Of a DNA stretch of 64,000 nucleotides, positions 40,039-47,660 are shown piece by piece (within the stretch, counting starts at the first letter, position 1; every line of letters begins with the position of its first letter). The position numbers and the translations under genes were made by a program. The notes below the pieces were generated by a model. It had not been told where the DNA came from. It did not search any database and was given only the letters and a program-made list of their open reading frames with translations. Origin of the DNA: CAJXQU01 sp965223825 (GTDB lineage: Bacteria > Pseudomonadota > Gammaproteobacteria > CAJXQU01); NCBI GenBank assembly GCA_965223825.1, contig OZ245018.1, positions 1,798,001-1,862,000 of the forward strand, in the 5' to 3' direction.

Positions 40039-42105
40039 TTGGAAACCACAACTGAAGATTTCTTTCACGACTTTCGTCAAGAACTCCTGGTCGGTGCAGA
40101 AGCAAATGGCAGCTTTCAACTTTCCGAGTTCATGGAGACCTTTGCAAATGAACTTGTCGAAACGGGGGTCACAGAAGGCTTTGAGCTTTGTCATTTTCGG
40201 GCACGTCGCGGCATGCGTGTGGATGGCTATTGGTTTGATGACGAGGGAGTATTGGATCTGTTTGTGGCTGACTTCGAATCACGAGACGAGCTTGCATCCC
40301 TGACAAGAACCGACGTCGATGCTGCTTTCAAGCGTGTATCGAACTTTTTCGAAGCCAGCATAAACAAGGGTTTGGCAGCCGAACTGGAACTCACTTCGCC
40401 GGAATATGGGCTTGCCAGACAAATTGCCGATCGCAAGGGGGATATCCGTCGACTAAGGCTGACGCTGCTGTCGGAGCGGTCTTTGAGCGAGAGAATCAAG
40501 GAGATTACCGATTCCGTAGTCGCAGAAATTTCCGTCAGCTATCAGGTTTGGGATATCTCGCGGCTTCACCGTCAGAGAAGTTCTCGCAGCCACAAGGAGC
40601 CTCTCGATCTCGATTTTGAGGAAATGTTCGGATCGGGTATTTCCTGCCTTCCTGCGCACTTGGGAGAAAATACCTATCAATCCTACCTGATCGTCATGCC
40701 GGCAGAGATTCTCGCCTCCCTTTACGAACGATTCGGCGCACGACTTCTCGAACAGAACGTGAGGACCTTTCTTCAGGCACGGGGCAATGTAAACAAGGGT
40801 ATCAGAACAACGATACTGAACGAACCTGGAATGTTCTTTGCGTACAACAACGGCATCACGGCAACGGCACAGAATGTTGAGACCAGAAAAACGGACACAG
40901 GGCTGTCGATTGCAAAAGTTCTCGATCTCCAGATAGTGAACGGGGGCCAGACAACCGCCTCCCTATTTCATACGCGTCGGCGCGACAAGGCGGATCTTTC
41001 CAAAATATTTGTCCAGATGAAACTGTCCGTCATCGACAGTCAGGACAGCGAAACCGTGGTTCCGAAAATTTCCGAGTACGCGAACACCCAAAACCGGGTC
41101 AATGCAGCGGACTTCTTTTCCAATCACCCCTTCCACATCCGAATGGAAGGATTCTCCAGACGCATCTGGGCGCCTGCTCAAAGAGGCGCGCAACGTGAGA
41201 CCAAGTGGTTCTACGAACGAGCACGCGGCCAGTACGCAGATGCCCAGTCAAAACTCACGCCCAGTGAGCAGCGGCGTTTCAAGGCAGAACATCCCAAGCC
41301 ACAGATGTTCACGAAAACCGACCTGGCCAAGTTCGAAAACGTCTGGGACGATCATCCGCGATATGTGAACCTTGGTGCCCAGAAGAACTTCGCTCAATAT
41401 GCTCGTCGCATCGGCAGTGAATGGGACAAGTCGTCAGATAGCTTCAACGAGTCCTATTTCAAGCGTGCAATTGCGCGTGGATTGATATTCCGAGCAACCG
41501 AACGGCTGGTATCGGCACAGCCCTGGTACAACGGAGGATACCGCGCCAATATTGTCGCCTACACCCTGGCAGTCCTGAGCGAAATCACAAAACGCAAAAA
41601 AGGACATTTTGACTTTCTAAGCATTTGGAACGAACAATACATCAATACTGCTCTCGAGAACACGCTGGCAATCATTGCGCAGGCAGTAAATGAAGATATT
41701 ACTCAGCCCCCGGATGGTATCTCGAACATATCCGAATGGTGCAAGAAGGAAGCGTGCTGGACCCGGATTCAAGCCCGGATGAATAAAATCGAAGCTGACT
41801 TTCCACCCGAATTTTACTCTCTGCTCATGTCTTCCGATGAGCAGGCAGCAGAAGTTCGAACCGCAAGACAGACCCAAAGGATAGATAACGGTATTGAAGC
41901 TCAACGGCAGGTGTTGAGCATTCCTGGAAAAAAGTGGGGACACCTTTATCAGGCGCTTCGGGAAAAAGAGCTTCTTACGCCGAAAGAGGCTGGAATTCTC
42001 AGAATCGCCATGCAGATTCCCGCAAAAATCCCCTCCGAGAAGCAATGTGCCGTGCTGATTGATATCCTCGAAAAAGGACGAACTGAAGGTATTACCATCG
42101 AATGA
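40039..42105 (+). CDS. AIPR-family (abortive infection phage resistance) protein
   Basis: This 688-aa protein belongs to the AIPR family: the hallmark MFFAYNNGITATAQNVETRK lies near residue 265, followed by LQIVNGGQTTASLFHTRRR and YANTQNRVNAADFFSNHPFH. AIPR proteins are linked to phage resistance and occur with MORC/Z1 genes; their activity is not firmly known. Translation starts at a TTG that directly follows the TGA of the nuclease gene, with GGGAGG as ribosome-binding site. It ends the four-gene operon. Confidence 0.92.
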   Translation: METTTEDFFHDFRQELLVGAEANGSFQLSEFMETFANELVETGVTEGFELCHFRARRGMRVDGYWFDDEGVLDLFVADFESRDELASLTRTDVDAAFKRVSNFFEASINKGLAAELELTSPEYGLARQIADRKGDIRRLRLTLLSERSLSERIKEITDSVVAEISVSYQVWDISRLHRQRSSRSHKEPLDLDFEEMFGSGISCLPAHLGENTYQSYLIVMPAEILASLYERFGARLLEQNVRTFLQARGNVNKGIRTTILNEPGMFFAYNNGITATAQNVETRKTDTGLSIAKVLDLQIVNGGQTTASLFHTRRRDKADLSKIFVQMKLSVIDSQDSETVVPKISEYANTQNRVNAADFFSNHPFHIRMEGFSRRIWAPAQRGAQRETKWFYERARGQYADAQSKLTPSEQRRFKAEHPKPQMFTKTDLAKFENVWDDHPRYVNLGAQKNFAQYARRIGSEWDKSSDSFNESYFKRAIARGLIFRATERLVSAQPWYNGGYRANIVAYTLAVLSEITKRKKGHFDFLSIWNEQYINTALENTLAIIAQAVNEDITQPPDGISNISEWCKKEACWTRIQARMNKIEADFPPEFYSLLMSSDEQAAEVRTARQTQRIDNGIEAQRQVLSIPGKKWGHLYQALREKELLTPKEAGILRIAMQIPAKIPSEKQCAVLIDILEKGRTEGITIE

Positions 42106-42409
42106 CAACATCAATAAAGCTTGGCCTCAAATAGACAGAAACCAAATGACTTCATATGACGTCCTTGCACTGTTCTTGATCATGGTCGGTTTGGCCGCGA
42201 TTCCCAGTTCAAGTGTGGCGCTTGTCGTACTACGATCGGCAACACGGGGAATCAGTAACGACGTTGTTGCATCGGAAGACTGACGCTCACAGGTGGTAAG
42301 AAAAACAAGACTCTATGGCAAATCCGGTACCGAGCCATTCCCGTTTGTCCAGGGATTTTCAACTCATACCCTGCGAGAGTAACGACATGCACCTGAGAGG
42401 ATTTCGTGT
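42106..42409. other. Accessory/backbone junction
   Basis: These 304 bp between the AIPR stop and the PilL-like lipoprotein hold only the LysE fragment and about 120 bp of non-coding DNA with the ribosome-binding region of the next gene. No terminator hairpin of note was seen for the AIPR operon. Confidence 0.45.
42146..42283 (+). pseudogene. Truncated LysE-family transporter fragment
   Basis: The 45-aa frame MTSYDVLALFLIMVGLAAIP, then SSSVALVVLRSATRGISND, looks like the first transmembrane helix of LysE/RhtB exporters (which are about 200 aa) and then stops. The rest of the gene is absent. It lies exactly between the end of the AIPR gene and the conjugation block, so it is probably a scar of cargo exchange at this hot spot. 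A genuine small membrane protein cannot be excluded. Confidence 0.55.
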
Positions 42410-42916
42410 ATGTCAGCCCTTCCCCTCCGATTCAATACAACATTTCTTTTCCTGCTCGCGGGTATATTGCCGACCCTATTCGCCACTGGATGCACTACCC
42501 CATCAATAGCACCGGCAGCCACCGAAACACCCGTAGCCAAAACACTACCGTCCATTCCCAACGACTGGATTCCCGTAGCCCGATACGGGCGGTATACGCT
42601 GATGTCATTAACCCCTCGCGCCGCCCAGCACAATCTGCTGCTGCAACCCGTTCAAGTTGTCATTCCGGCCAATAAGGCTGCAACGGTCGGCGAGGCACTG
42701 AATGAAGTGCTGCGACATTCCGGTTACTCCCTCTGCGACAGTAGCGCTGAGGTATCTGTGCTCTATGATCTTCCGCTGCCCGCTCCCCATCGGCATTTGG
42801 GCCCGCTCCTCTTATACGATGCACTACGCACCCTTGCCGGGGCGGCATGGGTTCTGGCGGTTGATAACACTACACGGCAGGTCTGCTTCACACGGAGAGG
42901 AGCACCAAAACCATGA
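42410..42916 (+). CDS. PilL N-terminal-like lipoprotein (TIGR03748 type)
   Basis: The 168-aa protein has a lipoprotein signal with lipobox LFATGC (Cys28), a Pro/Thr-rich linker, and a domain like the N-terminus of PilL from PFGI-1-type ICEs (IPVARYGRYTLMSLTPRAAQ, LNEVLRHSGYSLC, LYDALRTLAGAAWVL). It would be anchored to the outer membrane from the periplasm and is part of the mating-pair apparatus. It overlaps the next gene by four bases. It opens the first conjugation block. Confidence 0.88.
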   Translation: MSALPLRFNTTFLFLLAGILPTLFATGCTTPSIAPAATETPVAKTLPSIPNDWIPVARYGRYTLMSLTPRAAQHNLLLQPVQVVIPANKAATVGEALNEVLRHSGYSLCDSSAEVSVLYDLPLPAPHRHLGPLLLYDALRTLAGAAWVLAVDNTTRQVCFTRRGAPKP

Positions 42917-43659
42917 CCGGGTTGCTCTCCTCCAGGTTTGCACTGCAGGCCAGTCCATCTCCTCGGTTTTGGCTTGCTGCCCTGTTGATTGTGCCGCTCC
43001 TTACCTTGGCGCAGGGTACGCGGACGACGGACTCCGAGGTCTCCCACACTCGGCAGCAAAGTTTGGAGAACTCCTCCCCCGCTCAGGACTGGGGCCTGAC
43101 CTCTGCGGAATGGGCCCGTTACCAGCGATTGATGGAGGGGCCATTGGGCGTCTATTCGGCGAATCTGGATCCTCTCACGGCATTGGGTATTGAAGCCCGG
43201 ACTGAGACAGAACTGCGTCGCTATGCCGAATTGCAGGTTCTGGCAGAGGCGCGACGAGTTGAGAAGCTATTGGTGTACCAGCGCGCCTATGACGCGGCCT
43301 GGCAACGGCTCTTCCCTGGCCTTCAGCCAGTTATGAGTCCCGCCGCCATCACAACCACTCCGATCACCAACTCACCCCAACGTCTGGCCGTTTTCGTCAG
43401 AGACGATTGCCCGCCCTGTGAAAAGCGAGTCCAACAGTTACAGGATGGCGGTACGGGCTTTGACCTCTACATGGTCGGCAGCGGGCAGGATGACTCGCAG
43501 CTCCGGCAGTGGGCGACACAGGCAGGCGTTGATCCGAACAAGGTACGCTCAGGTGCTATCACCCTCAACCACGATGGCGGACGTTGGCAAAGCCTGGACC
43601 TGGCTGGCGACCTGCCCGCAGTCATCCAAAAGGTGAATAGCCAATGGCAGCGTCAGTGA
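42913..43659 (+). CDS. TIGR03759-family ICE protein, thioredoxin-like
   Basis: This 248-aa exported protein has a signal peptide at about 1-35 (FWLAALLIVPLLTLAQG). A conserved central part (EWARYQRLMEGPLGVYSANL, DPLTALGIEARTETE) is diagnostic of TIGR03759. The C-terminal domain carries a CPPC motif (VRDDCPPCEKRV), as in thioredoxin-like oxidoreductases, suggesting disulfide handling in the periplasm. It is co-translated with its neighbours. Confidence 0.9.
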   Translation: MTGLLSSRFALQASPSPRFWLAALLIVPLLTLAQGTRTTDSEVSHTRQQSLENSSPAQDWGLTSAEWARYQRLMEGPLGVYSANLDPLTALGIEARTETELRRYAELQVLAEARRVEKLLVYQRAYDAAWQRLFPGLQPVMSPAAITTTPITNSPQRLAVFVRDDCPPCEKRVQQLQDGGTGFDLYMVGSGQDDSQLRQWATQAGVDPNKVRSGAITLNHDGGRWQSLDLAGDLPAVIQKVNSQWQRQ

Positions 43660-44234
43660 ACCCCGGCATCTTCCTGTGCCTGCTGTGGATCATATTCCAG
43701 CCCGGGGGCGCCCGCGCTGAACCCGCAATCCCCCCGGCCTATCAGGAAGCGGGGCTGCAGGCTGGTGTCCCGCCGGTCGTACTGTTCGCCATCGCCCTGC
43801 AGGAAAGCGGTATCAACTTCCGGGGGCGGCATGTTCCCTGGCCATGGTCGTTGAATATTGCCGGCCGTGCCCATCGCTTTTCATCACGCCGGGAGAGTTG
43901 CCGGAAACTACAGGACGCACTTCGCACCGTACCCGCGACCCGTGTCGACGCCGGCCTGGGACAGATCAATTTCGGCTATCACCGGCATCGTGTGAAGCAT
44001 CCCTGCCATCTGCTCGATCCCTATAGGAACCTCCGTATTGCGGCAACAATACTGCGGGAGCAGCACACGCCGGGGCAGCCCTGGATACAGGCCGTGGGCC
44101 GCTATCACCGACCGGCCGGTGGAGCGCCGGCGGCGCGCTATCGGCACCGGGTGTCACAGCATCTGTCACAGCATCTGTCACAACTGAATAAGGGGCAGCA
44201 TTACGTCACGGTGAGCAGGGGGGCTTCCCCATGA
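43644..44234 (+). CDS. Lytic transglycosylase (SLT domain)
   Basis: The 196-aa periplasmic enzyme cleaves peptidoglycan to make room for the conjugation channel. After a signal peptide (about 1-25) comes the SLT domain: VLFAIALQESGINF with the catalytic glutamate, GLGQINFGYH, and LRIAATILREQH. The C-terminus contains a 12-bp tandem repeat coding SQHL twice. It overlaps TIGR03759 by 16 bp and the next gene by four. Homologues occupy this place in PFGI-1-class ICEs. Confidence 0.9.
   Translation: MAASVNPGIFLCLLWIIFQPGGARAEPAIPPAYQEAGLQAGVPPVVLFAIALQESGINFRGRHVPWPWSLNIAGRAHRFSSRRESCRKLQDALRTVPATRVDAGLGQINFGYHRHRVKHPCHLLDPYRNLRIAATILREQHTPGQPWIQAVGRYHRPAGGAPAARYRHRVSQHLSQHLSQLNKGQHYVTVSRGASP
44152..44182 (+). 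repeat. 12-bp tandem repeat in the transglycosylase gene
   Basis: TGTCACAGCATC occurs at 44152-44163 and 44164-44175, with a partial third copy (TGTCACA) at 44176-44182. It encodes SQHL-SQHL-SQL without frame change. Copy number could vary between strains by slippage. Confidence 0.8.
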
Positions 44235-44764
44235 AGAGGTTGCATCCTCCCCTGCTGTTGATGGTCCTACTCTCAAGCGCCCTGTGTCTCGCCGATCAGC
44301 CGTTGATCGTGGTTGAAGACCGTGGCGGCACTTCGGCTCTGCCCTACTATCAGGCTCTAAACCTTGGCCACAATATCTCCCGTAGTAAGCAGCAAACACC
44401 CCTCGCTAGGCAAAAATATAAATCCGGCCCGTACAGCGAAGCGGACATGCTCCCGGTACGGACGCCGTCATTGACGCCGGACAAGGTCACGCCTCGGGCG
44501 ATTCGGTCACCGGGCATGACACCGTTCTTCCTGGTCGGCATCGACCCACACTCCCGCGCCTGGTTGCGCCAGCAGGCGGACGTATTGCGTAACCTTGGCG
44601 CCATGGGGTTGGTGGTGAATGTGGATACGCTGGACGCGCTGGAACAGCTGCGTGATTCCGTGCCGGGCCTTACCCTGTCGCCCGTCTCCGCCGACGACCT
44701 GGCCGGACGGCTGGGTTTGAAACACTACCCCGTGCTGATCACGGCCACGGAAATCCGGCAATAA
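44231..44764 (+). CDS. TIGR03765-family ICE protein (PFL_4695 type)
   Basis: The 177-aa protein has a signal peptide (MKRLHPPLLLMVLLSSALCL) and family sequence LIVVEDRGGTSALPYYQALN, then MTPFFLVGIDPHSRAWL and LGAMGLVVNVDTLDAL. The C-terminus (LTLSPVSADDLAGRLGLKHYPVLI) resembles a TrbC/thioredoxin-like fold. It is periplasmic and of unknown detailed role. Overlaps on both sides (ATGA upstream, TAATG downstream) tie it to the transglycosylase and traD. Confidence 0.9.
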   Translation: MKRLHPPLLLMVLLSSALCLADQPLIVVEDRGGTSALPYYQALNLGHNISRSKQQTPLARQKYKSGPYSEADMLPVRTPSLTPDKVTPRAIRSPGMTPFFLVGIDPHSRAWLRQQADVLRNLGAMGLVVNVDTLDALEQLRDSVPGLTLSPVSADDLAGRLGLKHYPVLITATEIRQ

Positions 44765-46890
44765 TGTCCCAGGCGCAGGCCATGGAGGTGCTGTTACGCC
44801 CTGCCGTGGAGCTTTATACGGTGGCGGCCTGTGTCGGCGCGGCTTTTCTCTGTATCGCCGCCCCCTGGTCTCTGGCACTCAGTCCGTTACTGGGCATTGG
44901 CAGCGCATTGGCGTTTCTGACCTTTGGCGCGGTACGACTGCGGCAGGCTTGGGCCATATTGCGCTACCGCCGTAACCTGCGCCGATTGCCCCGCTATGTC
45001 ATGAGCAGCCGACGCGTGCCCACCAGCCGACAACGGTTGTTTATCGGCCGGGGATTCCGCTGGGACCAGCGCCATACCCATCGGCTGTACCAAACCTACC
45101 GCCCGGAATTTCGCCGCTATGTCGAACCCACCCTGGCTTACCGTCTCGCTCGGCACTGGGAGACCCGACTCCAGTTGTCGAGACTGCCGCTGGCGCCACT
45201 CGCCCGCCTCACCACCTGGGACCACCCCCTCAACCCGGTGCGCCCGCTGCCACCGGTGGGGGGCATGCCGCGCCTACACGGTATCGAACCCCGTGAATAC
45301 GATGTCACCCTGCCACTCGACGAACGCGTCGGCCATACTCTGGTGCTGGGAACCACCCGGGTGGGCAAGACCCGTCTCGCGGAACTGCTAATCACCCAGG
45401 ATATCCGTCGCGGCGAGGTCTGCATTGTGTTCGACCCGAAGGGCGATGCCGACCTGTTGAAACGGATGTATGTGGAAGCGAGGCGGTCGGGGCGTGACGG
45501 TGAATTCTACGTGTTTCATCTGGGATGGCCCGATATCTCCGCCCGCTACAATGCGGTCGGGCGGTTCGGGCGGATTTCCGAAGTGGCCACCCGTATCGCC
45601 GGCCAGTTATCGGGGGAAGGGGACAGCGCAGCCTTCCGGGAATTTGCCTGGCGGTTCGTCAATATCATTGCCCGTGCCCTGGTGGAGCTCGGCCAGCGGC
45701 CCGATTACCTGTTGATCCAGCGACATGTGATCAATATCGACGCCCTGTTTATCGAGTACGCGGCGCACTTCTTCGCGCGGCATGACCCTAAAGCCTGGGA
45801 GAGTATTGTTCAGCTGGAATCCAGGCTCAATGACAAAACCATACCCCGCAATATGGTGGGTCGCGAAAAGCGCGTGGTCGCCATCGAGCAATACCTGTCC
45901 CAGGCGCGGGTATACGATTCCGTGCTGGACGGCCTGCGCAGCGCCGTGCGCTACGACCGCACCTACTTCGATAAAATCGTCGCGTCACTCCTGCCGTTAC
46001 TGGAAAAGCTCACCACTGGCAAAATTGCCCAATTGTTGGCGCCCAACTACTCCGACCTCAACGATCCCCGCCCCATCTTCGACTGGCTGCAGATCATCCG
46101 CAAACGGGCGGTGGTGTATGTTGGACTGGATGCCCTGTCCGATCCGGAAGTGGCCGCAGCGGTGGGTAACAGCATGTTCTCCGACCTGACTTCGGTGGCG
46201 GGCCATCTGTATAAGCACGGCGTGGACGATGGTCTGCCGTCTACCCATTCCCACGACAAACCGGCCATCAATGTCCATGCCGACGAGTTCAACGAGCTGA
46301 TGGGGGATGAGTTTATCCCGATGATCAACAAAGGGGGTGGCGCGGGCATTCAGGTCACCGCCTATACACAGACGCTCAGCGATATCGAGGCTCGGATTGG
46401 CAGCCGCGCCAAAGCCGGCCAGGTCATCGGCAACTTCAACAACCTGTTTATGCTACGGGTGCGGGAGACCGCCACCGCGGAATTGTTGACCAAGCAGTTG
46501 CCCAAGGTGGAGGTCTACTCCACCGCAGTCGTCAGCGGTGCGACGGACAGCTCCGACATTCACGGGCCCACGGATTTCACTTCCAATACCCAGGACAGGC
46601 TCACACCCACCGAAGTCCCTTTGATCGAACCGGCCCATATCCTCGGTCTGCCCAAGGGGCAAGCCTTCGGCCTTATCGAAGGCGGGAACCTGTGGAAAAT
46701 CCGCATGCCACTGCCCGCACCGGATCGCGACGAAGCGATGCCCGAGAGTCTCCAGGCTCTCGCCGGTTATATGCGGCAGCAGTATGCAGATTCCGGTAAC
46801 GCATGGTGGAGCAGCACCCAAGCTATAGGCGAACCGATTCTGTCTCCGGATCTCTTTGAAACAACAGATCCATCTTCGGGTAGTGGTTAG
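44764..46890 (+). CDS. traD: TraD-type conjugative coupling ATPase (TIGR03743)
   Basis: The 708-aa type IV coupling protein brings the relaxase-DNA complex to the secretion channel. Two N-terminal transmembrane helices lie at about 15-60 (LYTVAACVGAAFLCIAAPWS, then LGIGSALAFLTFGAV). Walker A is GTTRVGKT with K202, and CIVFDPKGDADLL follows. VHADEFNELMGDEF is the Walker B region, and VTAYTQTLSDIEARIG is a conserved motor segment. Family and length match SXT/PFGI-1 TraD. It is membrane bound at the inner face. Confidence 0.95.
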   Translation: MSQAQAMEVLLRPAVELYTVAACVGAAFLCIAAPWSLALSPLLGIGSALAFLTFGAVRLRQAWAILRYRRNLRRLPRYVMSSRRVPTSRQRLFIGRGFRWDQRHTHRLYQTYRPEFRRYVEPTLAYRLARHWETRLQLSRLPLAPLARLTTWDHPLNPVRPLPPVGGMPRLHGIEPREYDVTLPLDERVGHTLVLGTTRVGKTRLAELLITQDIRRGEVCIVFDPKGDADLLKRMYVEARRSGRDGEFYVFHLGWPDISARYNAVGRFGRISEVATRIAGQLSGEGDSAAFREFAWRFVNIIARALVELGQRPDYLLIQRHVINIDALFIEYAAHFFARHDPKAWESIVQLESRLNDKTIPRNMVGREKRVVAIEQYLSQARVYDSVLDGLRSAVRYDRTYFDKIVASLLPLLEKLTTGKIAQLLAPNYSDLNDPRPIFDWLQIIRKRAVVYVGLDALSDPEVAAAVGNSMFSDLTSVAGHLYKHGVDDGLPSTHSHDKPAINVHADEFNELMGDEFIPMINKGGGAGIQVTAYTQTLSDIEARIGSRAKAGQVIGNFNNLFMLRVRETATAELLTKQLPKVEVYSTAVVSGATDSSDIHGPTDFTSNTQDRLTPTEVPLIEPAHILGLPKGQAFGLIEGGNLWKIRMPLPAPDRDEAMPESLQALAGYMRQQYADSGNAWWSSTQAIGEPILSPDLFETTDPSSGSG

Positions 46891-46901
46891 AGAGGTGCAC
46901 G

Positions 46902-47651
46902 ATGGCAGATCCGGCCAACGTGGCCGCGCGGCAACAAACCCGGCAACAGGGCCTGCTCCTCAGGCTAATCACATTGCCGTTCCGGTTTCTGGGGGTTCTG
47001 TGTGGCTCCCTACTCCTGTTCATTCTGATTGAGTGTGCAGGTATGTACCTGTTCTGGGAGAACCAGAGTTGGCACCACACCCGGGATATGCTGCATCGCG
47101 AACTCGACAATCTCGACCGCCGGTTTACCCGCAGCATCGTGGTTCAGGAGCCGGGGCGGACAATCACCCGGTGGGTGAATACTGCCCAGGATTTCCTCTT
47201 CGTGAGAACCGGCCTGTTGCAAACGGCAAAGCAGTCCGCGCAGTCGTCCCACGACACCAAAAACCACTCGGCACGGGATTTTCGCTATTATCTGACGCAA
47301 CCATATATCCACATGCAGCGCTGCCTGATCGCAGCCGCGTACGCCACACTCGTGTTTGGGGTCCGGTTATGTGTGCTGAGCCTGATGATTCCGCTACTGC
47401 TTATGGCGATGTTTGTCGGCCTGGTGGACGGCCTGGTCCGCCGCGACCTCCGACGCTTCGAATCCGGGCGCGAATCCGGGTTCGTTTATCATAGGGCAAA
47501 GGCGACCCTAATACCGTTGCTCGTATTACCCTGGGTGATTTATCTAACACTACCCGTCAGCGTGAACCCGCTGTTTGTGCTTCCGCCCAGCGCAGTGCTT
47601 CTCGGGGTGGCCGTTGATGTTGTGGCGGGGAGTTTCAAGAAGTACCTGTAA
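46902..47651 (+). CDS. TIGR03747-family ICE membrane protein
   Basis: This 249-aa inner-membrane protein has four hydrophobic segments: near 25-50 (FLGVLCGSLLLFILIECAGM), 135-165 (LIAAAYATLVFGVRLCVLSL), 195-215 and 222-240. It has the family sequence FVGLVDGLVRRDLRRFESGR. It always follows traD in PFGI-1-type ICEs and is probably an accessory of the coupling complex. The next genes are on the opposite strand and mark an accessory insertion. Confidence 0.88.
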   Translation: MADPANVAARQQTRQQGLLLRLITLPFRFLGVLCGSLLLFILIECAGMYLFWENQSWHHTRDMLHRELDNLDRRFTRSIVVQEPGRTITRWVNTAQDFLFVRTGLLQTAKQSAQSSHDTKNHSARDFRYYLTQPYIHMQRCLIAAAYATLVFGVRLCVLSLMIPLLLMAMFVGLVDGLVRRDLRRFESGRESGFVYHRAKATLIPLLVLPWVIYLTLPVSVNPLFVLPPSAVLLGVAVDVVAGSFKKYL

Positions 47652-47660
47652 CTCATCAGC

